Part shown: positions 15,289 to 24,513 of the stretch, one piece after another
How the letters are laid out: each line of letters opens with the position of its first letter
Position numbering within the stretch: the first letter of the stretch is position 1
Assembly: GCA_016702305.1 (NCBI GenBank)
Contig: JADJEH010000001.1
Span: forward strand, 496,001-560,000
DNA from: a bacterium
GTDB lineage: Bacteria > Electryoneota > RPQS01
Direction: 5' to 3'
Length of the DNA: 64,000 nucleotides
The notes under the pieces: model-generated
Seen by the model: only the letters and a program-made list of their open reading frames with translations
Database searches by the model: none
What the model was told of the DNA's origin: nothing
Program-made: the position numbers and the translations under genes

Positions 15289-15708
15289 ATGCTGACCCCG
15301 AAACGACTCAAATTCCGCAAGCAGCAGCGCCGCCGCCGTAAAGGCTACGACTACTGCGGTTGCGACATCTCCTTCGGCGAATACGGCCTGAAGGCGATGG
15401 ATGATTGCTGGATGACGTCGCGCCAGATCGAAGCCGCGCGTATCGCGCTCACCCGCCATATCAAGCGCGGTGGAAAAGTCTGGATTCGCGTCTTCCCCGA
15501 TAAACCCGTCTCCAAGAAGCCGCTCGAAGTCCGTCAGGGCAAGGGCAAAGGCGCTACGGAGTTCTACGCGGCGGTGATTCGTCCGGGCCGCATTCTGTTT
15601 GAAGTCGAAGGAGTCAGCCGCGAGCTGGCCCAGGAAGCCATGCGTCTTGCAGCGCAGAAGCTGCCCATCAAAACCAAGTTCGTTGAACGCGACGTCGTTC
15701 ACGCCTAA
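15289..15708 (+). CDS. rplP: 50S ribosomal protein L16
   Basis: Late-assembly protein at the A-site finger and central protuberance, 139 residues. The start [12 protein letters not shown] is typical; R-V-F-P-D-K-P-V and [12 protein letters not shown] are present. The E. coli-style HRG motif region near the start is altered ([11 protein letters not shown]). No SD is visible. Confidence 0.97.
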   Translation: MLTPKRLKFRKQQRRRRKGYDYCGCDISFGEYGLKAMDDCWMTSRQIEAARIALTRHIKRGGKVWIRVFPDKPVSKKPLEVRQGKGKGATEFYAAVIRPGRILFEVEGVSRELAQEAMRLAAQKLPIKTKFVERDVVHA

Positions 15709-15717
15709 AGTAAAGAC

Positions 15718-15957
15718 ATGGCCAAGGGATCCGCAAAACCCACTAAGATGCTCGAGCTGCGCGAATTAACCGAGCTCGAACTCAAAAACCGGCTGATCGA
15801 AGCCGAGGATAATCTCGAAGCGCTGCGCTTCCAGCTCGATGCCGGACAGCTGCCGAGCACGTCGCGCGTGCGCACTGTGCGCCGCGACATCGCTCGCATC
15901 CGCACAATGCAGCGCGAATTTGAACTCGGTCTACGCACCCGGAAAGGCGGCCAATAA
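15718..15957 (+). CDS. rpmC: 50S ribosomal protein L29
   Basis: Small helical protein near the tunnel exit, 79 residues (usual 60-70). The core [13 protein letters not shown] and the R-R-D-I-A-R-I-R-T segment are diagnostic. The stop TAA shares its last A with the rpsQ ATG, so the two genes are translationally coupled. Confidence 0.95.
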   Translation: MAKGSAKPTKMLELRELTELELKNRLIEAEDNLEALRFQLDAGQLPSTSRVRTVRRDIARIRTMQREFELGLRTRKGGQ

Positions 15958-16241
15958 TGACCCAGATCGCGACAGCCGCCGCCGCTGAAACCCGCGGACT
16001 GCGTAAGACGCGCGTCGGCGTGGTGGTGTCCAACAAGATGCAGAAGACGATCGTCGTTAAAGTCGAACGCCGCGTCAAGCATCCTCTGTTCGGCAAGTAT
16101 ATCAAGCTCTCCAAGAAGTTCATGGCCGAAGACAGCCAGAACGAGTGCAACGTCGGCGATAAGGTGCGCATCATGGAGACGCGCCCGATTTCCAAACTGA
16201 AGCGCTGGCGTCTGCTCGAAATCATCGAGAAAAAGAAGTAA
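15957..16241 (+). CDS. rpsQ: 30S ribosomal protein S17
   Basis: OB-fold 16S rRNA-binding protein, 94 residues. The [18 protein letters not shown] motif and [12 protein letters not shown] segment are typical. The first 13 residues before L-R-K-T-R are Ala-rich and longer than in E. coli. It overlaps rpmC by one base. Confidence 0.97.
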   Translation: MTQIATAAAAETRGLRKTRVGVVVSNKMQKTIVVKVERRVKHPLFGKYIKLSKKFMAEDSQNECNVGDKVRIMETRPISKLKRWRLLEIIEKKK

Positions 16242-16244
16242 GCC

Positions 16245-16613
16245 ATGATTCAGGAATATACTGTTCTTAACGTGGCCGATAATACCGGCGCCAAGAAAGT
16301 TCGCTGCTTCCGCATCTACGGCGGAACCGGTCGCCGCTCGGCTTCCCTCGGCGATATCATCATGGTTTCCGTGCGTACCGCCATTCCCAATTCGAATATG
16401 AAGAAGGGCTCGAAGGCCCGCGCCGTCATCGTCCGCACGACTAAAGAAGTGCGCCGCCCCGATGGATCGTACATCCGCTTCGACGAGAACGCGGCTGTGC
16501 TGATCAATAAGGACAACGAGCCGATCGGAACGCGCATCTTCGGACCGGTCGCCCGTGAATTGCGTGAAAAGCAGTTCATGAAGATCGTGTCGCTGGCGCC
16601 CGAGGTCATATAA
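16245..16613 (+). CDS. rplN: 50S ribosomal protein L14
   Basis: Part of the intersubunit bridge and silencing-factor (RsfS) site. It has the standard 122 residues, starting [16 protein letters not shown]. The [11 protein letters not shown] motif is present at the C-terminus. It lies 3 bases after rpsQ. Confidence 0.98.
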   Translation: MIQEYTVLNVADNTGAKKVRCFRIYGGTGRRSASLGDIIMVSVRTAIPNSNMKKGSKARAVIVRTTKEVRRPDGSYIRFDENAAVLINKDNEPIGTRIFGPVARELREKQFMKIVSLAPEVI

Positions 16614-16622
16614 GGAAACGCC

Positions 16623-16946
16623 ATGAAAATCCATAAGAATGATTTGGTGCAGGTCGTCGCCGGCAATGACCGCGGCAAGCGCGGAAAAGTCCTCAAGGTC
16701 TTTCCCGACAAACAGCGCGTCATCGTTGAAGGCGTCAACTTCATTCTGCGCCATACCAAGCCCAACCAGCGCAATCAGCAGGGCGGTATCGTGAAGCGCG
16801 AAGGCACAATTCACGTTTCCAATGTAATGCTGATTGATCCCAAGAGCGGCAAGCCGACGCGCATCGGTCATACGGTCCTTAAGACCGCGGATGGCAACAA
16901 GCGCGTGCGCGTCGCGAGAATCTCTAACGAAATGATCGCCGAGTAA
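16623..16946 (+). CDS. rplX: 50S ribosomal protein L24
   Basis: Assembly-initiator protein with an N-terminal KOW motif ([13 protein letters not shown]), 107 residues. An AAGGAAA SD-like sequence precedes the ATG. The stop TAA shares its last base with the rplE start, so the pair is coupled. Confidence 0.97.
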   Translation: MKIHKNDLVQVVAGNDRGKRGKVLKVFPDKQRVIVEGVNFILRHTKPNQRNQQGGIVKREGTIHVSNVMLIDPKSGKPTRIGHTVLKTADGNKRVRVARISNEMIAE

Positions 16947-17647
16947 TGAGCGCAGATAAGGCTAAACCGAAGGGCGGAGCACCCAAAGCGGGCGCGCCGC
17001 AAACCAAGACGGCCAAGCCCGGAAAGGGCGGCGGACTCAATGTCGCGGGCGAACGTCCCGCACTGCCGAAGGGCTACGAGCCGCGCATGGTCAAGCACTA
17101 CAAAGAAGTTGTCGTTCCCGGCCTGACCAAGGCGTTCGGGTACGAGAACCCGATGGAGCTGCCGCGCCTGAAGAAAATCACCATTAACGTGGGCTGTGGC
17201 GACGCCACGCAAAACCCGCGTGTCGTGGAGAGCATCGTCAAGGAAGTCGCGATGATCACCGGCCAGAAGCCCTCCGTGGCCAAGGCGCGTAAATCCATCT
17301 CGAACTTCAAGCTGCGTGAAGGCATGCCCGTCGGTGTGTTCGTTACGCTGCGCCGCACCACGATGTGGGAATTCCTCGATCGCTTCATCGCACTGGCCAC
17401 ACCGCGCATCCGCGACTTCCGTGGCCTGCCTGATCGCGGTTTCGACGGCCGCGGAAATTTCTCCCTCGGATTGCGCGAACAGATTCTGTTCCCGGAAATT
17501 GACCTCGATAAGGTCGAGAAAATTCGCGGCATGGACATCACGTTCGTCACGAGCGCCAAGTCGGATAAAGAAGCCTACGAGCTGCTCAAACTGCTCGGTC
17601 TGCCGTTCCGCAAGCGCGAAGATAAGAAAGTCGCCGCCGCGGCGTAA
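16946..17647 (+). CDS. rplE: 50S ribosomal protein L5 with N-terminal extension
   Basis: Binds 5S rRNA in the central protuberance. The canonical protein begins near residue 46 (Y-E-P-R-M-V-K-H-Y-K-E-V-V-V-P). Ahead of it lies an extension of about 45 residues rich in Lys, Pro, Gly and Ala. The ATG at 16946 overlaps the rplX stop, and no start codon with better context lies at the canonical N-terminus, so the extension looks real. The total is 233 residues against about 180 normally. Confidence 0.96.
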   Translation: MSADKAKPKGGAPKAGAPQTKTAKPGKGGGLNVAGERPALPKGYEPRMVKHYKEVVVPGLTKAFGYENPMELPRLKKITINVGCGDATQNPRVVESIVKEVAMITGQKPSVAKARKSISNFKLREGMPVGVFVTLRRTTMWEFLDRFIALATPRIRDFRGLPDRGFDGRGNFSLGLREQILFPEIDLDKVEKIRGMDITFVTSAKSDKEAYELLKLLGLPFRKREDKKVAAAA

Positions 17648-17665
17648 TCCCACGATCAATTCATC

Positions 17666-17851
17666 ATGGCCAAAGCCTGTTTAATCGCGAAAGCGAAAAA
17701 GACCCCGAAATTCAAAGTGCGTGCCTACACGCGCTGCCGCCGTTGCGGCCGCCCGCGTTCGGTCTATCGCAAATTCGGCGTGTGCCGCCTCTGCCTGCGC
17801 GAACTGGCGCACGCGGGAGATATTCCGGGTCTTGTCAAATCCAGCTGGTAG
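17666..17851 (+). CDS. rpsN: 30S ribosomal protein S14, zinc-binding type Z
   Basis: Short (61-residue) form of S14 with a zinc ribbon formed by C24, C27, C40 and C43 (C-R-R-C and C-R-L-C). The [17 protein letters not shown] ending is typical of type Z. Type Z proteins need zinc, and many bacteria carry a zinc-free paralogue elsewhere; none is seen in this window. Confidence 0.98.
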   Translation: MAKACLIAKAKKTPKFKVRAYTRCRRCGRPRSVYRKFGVCRLCLRELAHAGDIPGLVKSSW

Positions 17852-17863
17852 CAAAGTACACTC

Positions 17864-18259
17864 ATGCCGACGACCGATCCGATTGCTGATTTCCTGACTC
17901 GCGTGCGCAACGCCCTCATGGCGCGTAAAACGTACTGCGACGTCCCCTTCTCGCGCATCAAGCTCGACCTGGCGCGCGTGCTCCTCGAAGCCTATTACAT
18001 TCGTGACTTCGTGCAGGTGGACGAAGGCCCGCAAGGCTTCATTCGTGTCTATTTGAAGTACACCAACGGCCGACCCGCTATTCAGGGATTGCGCCGTGTG
18101 TCCACGCCCGGCCTGCGGCAATATGTCGGCAGCCGCGATATCCCGCGCGTGCGGAACGGACTGGGTACCGCCATTCTCACAACGCCGAAGGGATTGCTCA
18201 CCGGCAATCAGGCCCGACGCGCTGGGGTTGGCGGCGAAATCCTCGCCGAAATCTGGTAA
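17864..18259 (+). CDS. rpsH: 30S ribosomal protein S8
   Basis: Central-domain assembly protein, translational repressor of the spc operon in E. coli. It has 131 residues. The start [17 protein letters not shown] and the C-terminal G-G-E-I-L-A-E-I-W are diagnostic. No SD is evident upstream. Confidence 0.97.
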   Translation: MPTTDPIADFLTRVRNALMARKTYCDVPFSRIKLDLARVLLEAYYIRDFVQVDEGPQGFIRVYLKYTNGRPAIQGLRRVSTPGLRQYVGSRDIPRVRNGLGTAILTTPKGLLTGNQARRAGVGGEILAEIW

Positions 18260-18282
18260 GTTAAGTTTACGGAGTAATTGAC

Positions 18283-18819
18283 GTGTCGCGCGTTGGCCGT
18301 GCACCTATTAAGCTGCCTAAAGGCGTTGAGCTGAAGCTCAACGGTCCCGATGTGTCCGTCAAAGGACCTAAAGGGCAACTCTCGCGGACGTTCCACCGCG
18401 ATATCGAAATCAAGCTCGAAGACGGTACGGTGACGTGCCATCGCCCGAGCGACCGCAAAGAGCACCGTGAACTTCACGGGCTTACGCGCGCCCTGCTCAA
18501 TAGCATGGTCGTCGGTGTCACCGACGGCTTCAAAAAAGAACTGCAAATCGTCGGCGTCGGCTTCAAAGTCGAAGCCAAGAAGCGCGGCGTGCTGCTCTCC
18601 GTGGGATACAGCCACCCGGTGTTCGTGTCCATGCCCGACGATGTGAAGGCCGAAGTTACCGGCCCTACCACGATCGTCATTACCGGCGCGGACAAAGAAG
18701 CTGTCGGGCAGGTTGCCGCCACGATACGATCGGTGCGCAAACCCGAGCCGTACAAGGGCAAGGGCATCATGTACACCGGTGAGCGCATTCACCGCAAAGC
18801 CGGCAAGACGGGTAAGTAA
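18283..18819 (+). CDS. rplF: 50S ribosomal protein L6
   Basis: Two-domain protein near the GTPase-associated centre, 178 residues. It starts with GTG at 18283 preceded by GGAG ([11 protein letters not shown]). The C-terminal [10 protein letters not shown] motif is present. It is followed by rplR after 3 bases. Confidence 0.97.
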   Translation: MSRVGRAPIKLPKGVELKLNGPDVSVKGPKGQLSRTFHRDIEIKLEDGTVTCHRPSDRKEHRELHGLTRALLNSMVVGVTDGFKKELQIVGVGFKVEAKKRGVLLSVGYSHPVFVSMPDDVKAEVTGPTTIVITGADKEAVGQVAATIRSVRKPEPYKGKGIMYTGERIHRKAGKTGK

Positions 18820-18822
18820 GCC

Positions 18823-19194
18823 ATGTCCAGAATCATTGCCATTCGTAAGCGCGCGCGCCAGCGCCGCAAGTATCACATTCGCAAGGTCGTCAACGGAACC
18901 GCGGAACGTCCGCGTATGGTCATCTATCGCAGCGTGGGACATATGTATGCCCAGCTCGTGGATGACAAGTCCGGTCAGACCCTGCTCGGAGTCTCGTCGC
19001 TGTCGCCCGACCTGAAGTCGGCTATAACCGGCAAGAACCCGACGCAAATCGCCGAGCTCGTTGGCGAATTGTGTGCGCAGAAAGCTCGTGCTAAGTCTAT
19101 TGAAGCGGTCGTCTTCGACCGCAACGGCTTCCCCTATCACGGCCGCGTGAAGGCCGTCGCGGAAGGCGCTCGCAAAGGCGGATTGAAATTCTAA
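18823..19194 (+). CDS. rplR: 50S ribosomal protein L18
   Basis: 5S rRNA-binding protein, 123 residues. The [14 protein letters not shown]-terminus, P-R-M-V-I-Y-R-S and [15 protein letters not shown] motifs identify it. It is followed by rpsE in the standard spc order. Confidence 0.97.
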   Translation: MSRIIAIRKRARQRRKYHIRKVVNGTAERPRMVIYRSVGHMYAQLVDDKSGQTLLGVSSLSPDLKSAITGKNPTQIAELVGELCAQKARAKSIEAVVFDRNGFPYHGRVKAVAEGARKGGLKF

Positions 19195-19207
19195 ACCAAG
19201 CGAATTG

Positions 19208-19753
19208 ATGAACGGCAGCAGTCCACGCCGCGGTCGCGACCGCGATGATCGTCCCGCCGAATATTCCGGCGGCGAAACACTACTCGAAAAACTGGTCGCG
19301 GTCAACCGCGTCGCCAAGGTCGTCAAGGGCGGCCGCAACTTCTCGTTCAATGCCATCGTCATCGTTGGCGATGGACACGGTCGTGCCGGCTTCGGCCTCG
19401 GCAAGGCCAACGAAGTTGCCGATGCGATCCGCAAGGGTACCGAGGCGGCCAAGCGTTCGATGAAACGCTACCCGCTGCTCGGACAGACCCTGCCACATGC
19501 CTCGCACGGCAAGTTCGGCGCTGGCAAAGTCTTCCTGCGTCCTGCCTCGGCTGGTACCGGCGTCATCGCCGGCGGCTCGGTGCGCATGGTTATGGAATGC
19601 CTCGGTGTGCGCGACGTGCTGACCAAAGTCATGGGCACGAATAATCCGCACAACGTTGTGAAAGCCGTGTTCCGCGCTCTCGAAGATCTTAACGATGCGC
19701 GCATGGTGGCGGCTCGCCGCGGCATCACCGTTCAAGAAGTATTCACCCTCTAA
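19208..19753 (+). CDS. rpsE: 30S ribosomal protein S5
   Basis: Decoding-fidelity protein at the mRNA entry, 181 residues. TTG at 19205 is immediately followed by ATG at 19208; the ATG is preferred. An N-terminal Arg/Asp-rich stretch of about 15 residues precedes the S5 N-terminal domain ([15 protein letters not shown]). The C-terminal domain includes A-G-T-G-V-I-A-G-G and N-N-P-H-N-V-V-K-A. Confidence 0.96.
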   Translation: MNGSSPRRGRDRDDRPAEYSGGETLLEKLVAVNRVAKVVKGGRNFSFNAIVIVGDGHGRAGFGLGKANEVADAIRKGTEAAKRSMKRYPLLGQTLPHASHGKFGAGKVFLRPASAGTGVIAGGSVRMVMECLGVRDVLTKVMGTNNPHNVVKAVFRALEDLNDARMVAARRGITVQEVFTL

Positions 19754-19808
19754 CGACAACGAATCGCTCGGGCACGGCACCGGCCGCGCACGCGCAACCG
19801 TTCGCAAT

Positions 19809-20009
19809 ATGGCAAAGCAGCTTCAAGTTACTTTAGTTCGCAGCACCGCCACGCGGCCGCACTTCCATCGCAAGATAGTTGAGGCCCTGGGCTTGCGTCG
19901 CTTGCACCACACGCGCCTGATACCGGATAACGCGGCCATGCGCGGCATGATCGCCAAGATTCCGCACATGCTCGAGTGGAAGGAAGTCCAGGAAGGAGCC
20001 TCCAGCTAA
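19809..20009 (+). CDS. rpmD: 50S ribosomal protein L30
   Basis: Small non-essential large-subunit protein, 66 residues. The ATG at 19809 gives M-A-K-Q-L-Q-V-T-L-V-R-S, the family start. The frame is open further upstream, but that part is not L30. Motifs: L-G-L-R-R-L-H-H-T-R and M-I-A-K-I-P-H-M-L. The stop shares a base with the rplO ATG. Confidence 0.95.
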   Translation: MAKQLQVTLVRSTATRPHFHRKIVEALGLRRLHHTRLIPDNAAMRGMIAKIPHMLEWKEVQEGASS

Positions 20010-20446
20010 TGGGTATGCATAAACTCACGCCCGCGCCGGGCTCCACGTTCACCAAGAAGCGCTTGGGCCGCGGCCCGGGTTCGGGTACCGGTGGTACAGC
20101 CGGTCGTGGTGAAAAGGGCTACTATTCGCGCTCGGGTTCCGTCGTCAGACGCGGTTTTGAAGGTGGTCAGATGCCGCTCTATCGTCGTCTGCCCAAACGC
20201 GGCTTCACCAATGTTTGGGCGACCGACAATGAAGTGGTCAATCTGCGGGACCTCAAAGCGCTACCCGATACCACGGTTACGCCCGATGCACTGAAGCAGG
20301 CCGGCTTGATCCGCCACGCGGATTCAGCGGTCAAAATTCTTGCCACCGGCGACTGTGACCGCGCCTACGAAATTTCCATGTGCGCTGTCTCCGAGGCGGC
20401 CGCGCAGAAGATCACCGCCGCCGGCGGCAAAGTGGTTGCCGCCTGA
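20009..20446 (+). CDS. rplO: 50S ribosomal protein L15
   Basis: Late-assembly 23S rRNA-binding protein, 145 residues. The ATG at 20009 is preceded by AAGGAG (19993-19998) inside rpmD. Motifs: K-R-L-G-R-G-P-G-S-G-T-G-G-T-A-G-R-G and F-E-G-G-Q-M-P-L-Y-R-R-L-P-K-R-G-F. The stop TGA shares its last base with the secY ATG. Confidence 0.97.
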   Translation: MGMHKLTPAPGSTFTKKRLGRGPGSGTGGTAGRGEKGYYSRSGSVVRRGFEGGQMPLYRRLPKRGFTNVWATDNEVVNLRDLKALPDTTVTPDALKQAGLIRHADSAVKILATGDCDRAYEISMCAVSEAAAQKITAAGGKVVAA

Positions 20447-21774
20447 TGCTCGACCGTTTCGCAAATATTTTCAAGATCCCTGAGCTGCGTGACCGCATCC
20501 TGTTCACGTTGCTCATCTTGTTGGTGTACCGGATCGGCGGCCACGTTCCGCTGGCCGGCATCAATGCGCAAGCGCTCGGCGAGTTCATGGATCAGAACCG
20601 CACGACGCTCTTCGGACTCTACGACATGTTCGTCGGTGGCGCATTTGAACGCGCCACGGTGTTTGCGCTGGGTATCATGCCCTATATTTCGGCCTCGATT
20701 ATCTTCCAGCTCATGGGAACGGTTATCCCGTATTTCCAGAAGCTCCAAAAGGAAGGCGAAGAGGGCCGCAAAAAGATCACGCAGTTGACCCGCTATGGCA
20801 CCGTCATCCTGGCTGCAATGCAGGCCGGTGGTGTGTCGGTCTTCCTCACGCGCCTGGTCTCGCCGTCGGGATTGGCCGTCGTGCCGGAACCGGGACTCGG
20901 GTTCAATTTGCTGACCATGATCACGCTCGCCGCCGGAACCACGTTCATCATGTGGTTGGGTGAACAGATAACAGAGCGCGGCATCGGAAACGGTATTTCG
21001 CTGATCATCATGGTCGGGATTATCAATACGCTGCCCTCGGCGATTCTTGAAGAGTACCAGATGGTCGCGACCGGCCAACGGCATATCGTCATGGAGGCCG
21101 TCTTCCTGATCCTGCTGTTCGCCGTAACCGCGATGGTCGTGCTGCTGACGCAGGGCGTGCGTAAGATTCCGGTCCAGTACGCGAAGCGCAACGTCGGCCG
21201 CAAGCAATACGGCGGCGTCTCGACGCACATTCCGCTGCGCGTCAACTCGGCCGGCGTGATGCCGATCATCTTCGCCCAGTCCATTATGTTCATCCCGTCC
21301 TCGATCGCGACTTTCCTGCCGGAAGGCGGCTTACGGGATGCGGTGACCAATGCTTTCGGTGTGCAGAGCTTCGTCTATTCGACGTTGACCTTCATGCTCA
21401 TCGTCTTCTTCACGTACTTCTACACGGCCATCATTCTGAACCCGGTGGACCTGGCGGATAACATGAAGAAGAACGGCGGCTTCATTCCCGGTATCCGTCC
21501 GGGTAAGCAAACCTCAGATTTCATTGACAACATTCTGTCGCGTGTGACCCTGCCCGGCGCGATTTTCCTTGGCGTGATCGCCATGCTGCCCACAATCTTC
21601 ATCCGCCAGTTCGGGGTGTCGTATAACGTGGCCCAGTTCTTTGGCGGCACCGGCCTGCTGATTGTCGTCGGCGTTGCGCTTGATACGCTGCAACAGATCG
21701 AATCACACCTCGTGATGAGGCACTACGACGGACTGATGAAGTCCGGTCGAATCCGCGGCCGCCGCCGCATGTAA
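20446..21774 (+). CDS. secY: Preprotein translocase subunit SecY
   Basis: Channel-forming subunit of the Sec translocon in the inner membrane. The ATG at 20446 overlaps the rplO stop; upstream frame extension reads into rplO in another frame and is not SecY. The 442 residues contain about ten hydrophobic segments, the first after R-D-R-I-L-F-T. The plug/TM2 region includes A-L-G-I-M-P-Y-I-S-A-S-I-I-F-Q, and the cytosolic loop has Q-R-R/K-like basic residues. The ending with a basic cluster (G-R-I-R-G-R-R-R-M) is typical. Confidence 0.98.
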   Translation: MLDRFANIFKIPELRDRILFTLLILLVYRIGGHVPLAGINAQALGEFMDQNRTTLFGLYDMFVGGAFERATVFALGIMPYISASIIFQLMGTVIPYFQKLQKEGEEGRKKITQLTRYGTVILAAMQAGGVSVFLTRLVSPSGLAVVPEPGLGFNLLTMITLAAGTTFIMWLGEQITERGIGNGISLIIMVGIINTLPSAILEEYQMVATGQRHIVMEAVFLILLFAVTAMVVLLTQGVRKIPVQYAKRNVGRKQYGGVSTHIPLRVNSAGVMPIIFAQSIMFIPSSIATFLPEGGLRDAVTNAFGVQSFVYSTLTFMLIVFFTYFYTAIILNPVDLADNMKKNGGFIPGIRPGKQTSDFIDNILSRVTLPGAIFLGVIAMLPTIFIRQFGVSYNVAQFFGGTGLLIVVGVALDTLQQIESHLVMRHYDGLMKSGRIRGRRRM

Positions 21775-21781
21775 TTTAGCT

Positions 21782-22474
21782 ATGGCCGCCCGCAGCCTGC
21801 TGTCCGTGAATCGCTATTCGATTATTTTGCTTGGTGCCGTCGGAGTCGGAAAGGGCACGCAGGCCATTAAACTGGTCGAAGCGCTCGAAGTGCCGCAAAT
21901 TAGCACAGGCGACATTTTGCGCGCTGAAGTGCAGGCGCAGACGCCGCTGGGCAAGCAGGTACAGGATACGATGAATCGCGGCGACTTGGTCGCGGACGAT
22001 CTGCTCATTGAATTAGTACGCGTGCGATTGACCAAGCCTGATACGGCCCGCGGCGCGATCTTCGACGGATTCCCACGAACCGTGCCCCAAGCAGATGCGC
22101 TGGAGAAGCTGCTGGCCGACGAGGGCATGCCTACGGCAGTGGTCGTCTCTATTGAAGTGCCTGACAATGAAATCGTCGAGCGATTGGCCTCGCGGCGAGT
22201 CTGCCTGACGTGCGGCGCGACGTTCAATCTTACCCTGGACGAGAAAGCCATCGCCGCACACAAGTGCCCGGGCGGTGGACTTCCGAATATCGTGCAGCGC
22301 GAAGACGACAAGCCGGAGACGGTTCAGAAACGTCTCCAAGTCTACCGCGACAAGACCGCCCCGCTGTTGGACTACTATCGCCGTAAACGCGCCCTGCGCG
22401 TGGTGTCCGGCACCGGAACGGCCAACGAAGTCTTTGCCCGTGTGCTGATTGAGCTGGATAGCGCGAACGAATGA
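21782..22474 (+). CDS. adk: Adenylate kinase, variant P-loop and LID
   Basis: Converts ATP + AMP to 2 ADP in the cytosol. The AMP-binding motifs (I-S-T-G-D-I-L-R and F-D-G-F-P-R-T) and the LID (residues about 138-176) are clear. Two features are unusual: the P-loop reads G-A-V-G-V-G-K-G-T-Q (18-27) instead of G-A-P-G-A-G-K-G-T-Q, and the LID has three of the four zinc-type cysteines (C141, C144, C162) with Gly at the fourth place. The first 10 residues are an extra N-terminal stretch. It lies between secY and map as in many bacteria, and overlaps map by 4 bases. Confidence 0.95.
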   Translation: MAARSLLSVNRYSIILLGAVGVGKGTQAIKLVEALEVPQISTGDILRAEVQAQTPLGKQVQDTMNRGDLVADDLLIELVRVRLTKPDTARGAIFDGFPRTVPQADALEKLLADEGMPTAVVVSIEVPDNEIVERLASRRVCLTCGATFNLTLDEKAIAAHKCPGGGLPNIVQREDDKPETVQKRLQVYRDKTAPLLDYYRRKRALRVVSGTGTANEVFARVLIELDSANE

Positions 22475-23226
22475 TTCATATTAAGTCGGACGCCGAAATC
22501 CGGCTGATGCGCAAGGCCGGCGGAATTCTCGCCAGCGCCTTCCGCGCCGCCGAACCACTGATGATCGCGGGCACAAATGCCGATGAAGTGGACCGCGTCG
22601 TTGAAGAAACGATTCGTTCGCAGAATGCCATACCCGCCTTCAAGAACCATCCCAACGGCGACGGCGTCAAGTTCCCCTACTCAGTTTGTTTTTCGATTGA
22701 CGCGGAAGTCGTACACGGCATGCCGCGCGGCCGCATCATCCAGAACGGTCAGATAATCGGACTGGATATCGGTGTGATCTATGAAGGCTACTATTCAGAC
22801 AGCGCCAAGACCTTCGCTATTGGACAGGTCGGCACACGCGAAGCAGAATTGATCCGCGTGACGCGCGAATGCCTGGAGAAAGCGATTATTGAAGCCACGG
22901 CTGGCGCCCGCCTGTCCAACATCGGACACGCTGTGCAGACGCACGCCGAAGCACATGGATTCTCCGTCATCCGCGAATTGGTTGGTCACGGCATCGGCCG
23001 CAATCTGTGGGAAGACCCGCAGGTGCCGAACTACGGACTGCCCGGCAAAGGCCCCGTATTACGGAAGAACATGGTCATCGCAATTGAACCGATGATCGCG
23101 CTGGGCGGACCGGAAGTGGACATGATCGGCGATTGGGACGTGCTTACGCGTGACCGCAAACCCGCCGCGCACTTTGAACATACGCTGGTCATCACAGACG
23201 GTTCCGCCGACATATTAACGATCTAA
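22471..23226 (+). CDS. map: Methionine aminopeptidase type I
   Basis: Removes the initiator Met from nascent proteins, 251 residues. The metal ligands of the pita-bread fold are recognisable: Asp in L-D-I-G-V, Asp in Y-S-D-S-A-K-T-F, His in G-H-G-I-G-R, Glu in A-I-E-P-M-I and Glu in F-E-H-T-L-V-I. The gene overlaps adk by 4 bases. The stop is 24 bases before the proposed infA start, in the same frame. Confidence 0.97.
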   Translation: MIHIKSDAEIRLMRKAGGILASAFRAAEPLMIAGTNADEVDRVVEETIRSQNAIPAFKNHPNGDGVKFPYSVCFSIDAEVVHGMPRGRIIQNGQIIGLDIGVIYEGYYSDSAKTFAIGQVGTREAELIRVTRECLEKAIIEATAGARLSNIGHAVQTHAEAHGFSVIRELVGHGIGRNLWEDPQVPNYGLPGKGPVLRKNMVIAIEPMIALGGPEVDMIGDWDVLTRDRKPAAHFEHTLVITDGSADILTI

Positions 23227-23250
23227 TCCATTGCAACGCAAGGTTCTCGT

Positions 23251-23469
23251 ATTTCAAAAGAACAGTCCATAAAAGTTGACGGGGTGATCGAGGAGTGCCT
23301 GCCCAACGCGACGTTTCGAGTCGTGCTGGAAAACGGACACAAAGTCCTCTGTCACATTTCAGGGAAAATGCGCATGCATTTTATCAAAATCCTGCCCGGC
23401 GACAAAGTTACCGTGGAACTGTCGCCTTACGATTTGAACCGCGGCCGTATTACCTACCGCTACAAGTAA
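23251..23469 (+). CDS. infA: Translation initiation factor IF-1, predicted AUU start
   Basis: OB-fold factor that occupies the 30S A site during initiation. Reading from ATT at 23251 gives [13 protein letters not shown], matching the S-K-E start of the family and exactly 72 residues, the normal IF-1 length. Between the map stop (23226) and residue 12 there is no ATG, GTG or TTG in frame. The first conventional codon is GTG 23284, which would remove 11 conserved residues. AAGG at 23240-23243 lies 7 bases before the ATT. The core H-I-S-G-K-M-R and the G-R-I-T-Y-R-Y-K ending are standard. Confidence 0.88.
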   Translation: MSKEQSIKVDGVIEECLPNATFRVVLENGHKVLCHISGKMRMHFIKILPGDKVTVELSPYDLNRGRITYRYK

Positions 23470-23494
23470 ACCGACCAATCTCGGAACAACGACG

Positions 23495-23611
23495 ATGAAA
23501 GTCCGGACGTCCGTCAAAAAGATCTGCGAACACTGCAAGATCGTCCGCCGCCGCGGCAGAGTCTTCGTCGTGTGCGCTCGCACCAAAAAACACAAGCAGC
23601 GCCAGGGCTAA
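23495..23611 (+). CDS. rpmJ: 50S ribosomal protein L36
   Basis: The smallest ribosomal protein, 38 residues. The sequence [15 protein letters not shown] and the zinc ligands C11, C14, C27, H33 identify it. It lies between infA and rpsM, the standard location. Confidence 0.97.
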   Translation: MKVRTSVKKICEHCKIVRRRGRVFVVCARTKKHKQRQG

Positions 23612-23646
23612 CCCCCGCGCCGTAACCTCATCAGGCAAGCAGAAGC

Positions 23647-24018
23647 ATGGCACGTTTAGCCGGCGTAGATATTCCGCGCGACAAGCGCATCGAAATCGCC
23701 CTCACCTACATTTTCGGAATCGGTCGTCCCACCTCGCAGAAAATTCTCTCCGAGTGCAAGATTGACTGGAATAAGCGCACACACCAGCTCACCGACGATG
23801 AACTCGCCGCAATCCGCGCCGTCATCGCCGAAATGAAGCTCGAGGGACCGCTCCGTTCCGAAGTGCAGCTCAACATCAAGCGCCTGATGGACGTCGGCTG
23901 CTACCGCGGCATGCGCCATCGTAAGGGTCTGCCCGTTCGCGGTCAGAATACCAAGAACAACGCCCGCACGCGCAAGGGCCGCAAGAAAAACTTGATGGTC
24001 AAGAAGAAGGGCAAGTAA
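23647..24018 (+). CDS. rpsM: 30S ribosomal protein S13
   Basis: Head protein forming intersubunit bridges, 123 residues. The [10 protein letters not shown] start and the C-terminal [21 protein letters not shown] motif are diagnostic, followed by a Lys-rich tail. Confidence 0.98.
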   Translation: MARLAGVDIPRDKRIEIALTYIFGIGRPTSQKILSECKIDWNKRTHQLTDDELAAIRAVIAEMKLEGPLRSEVQLNIKRLMDVGCYRGMRHRKGLPVRGQNTKNNARTRKGRKKNLMVKKKGK

Positions 24019-24069
24019 TGAGTTTCCCCGACCGCGATCGTGCGGCGTTAGCTTACACGGAGTCATACC

Positions 24070-24465
24070 TTGGCGACTAATACCAAGAGCAAAAAGGGCA
24101 AGCGCAAGAAAGAACGCGTCGAAGACACCGGCGTTGTGCACGTCAAGTCTTCGTTCAATAATACCCTGATCACCATCACCGACAACTACGGCAACACTAT
24201 CTCGTGGGCGTCCGCCGGCAAAATGGGCTTGCGCGGTTCACGCAAGAACACACCGTTCGCCGCGCAGTTGGCCGCCGACAATGCCGCCAAGGCCGCCATG
24301 GCCCTCGGCTTGAAAAAAGTGTCCATTGAAGTGCGGGGACCCGGTGGCGGTCGTGACGGCGCCGTCCGCGCCATTGCGGCGTCCGGTCTTTCGATCAGCA
24401 CCATCCGCGACGTGACGCCGCTGCCGCACAACGGCTGCCGCCCCGAAAAAGCGCGCCGCGTTTAA
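24070..24465 (+). CDS. rpsK: 30S ribosomal protein S11
   Basis: Platform protein that lines the mRNA exit path, 131 residues. It starts with TTG at 24070 preceded by GGAG. Motifs: [15 protein letters not shown] and the C-terminal [15 protein letters not shown]. The N-terminal 15 residues are Lys-rich. Confidence 0.97.
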   Translation: MATNTKSKKGKRKKERVEDTGVVHVKSSFNNTLITITDNYGNTISWASAGKMGLRGSRKNTPFAAQLAADNAAKAAMALGLKKVSIEVRGPGGGRDGAVRAIAASGLSISTIRDVTPLPHNGCRPEKARRV

Positions 24466-24513
24466 GCTCTGTCTGTTTCGTTCATAATTCACTCAACATA
24501 GCTTCGTACATCT

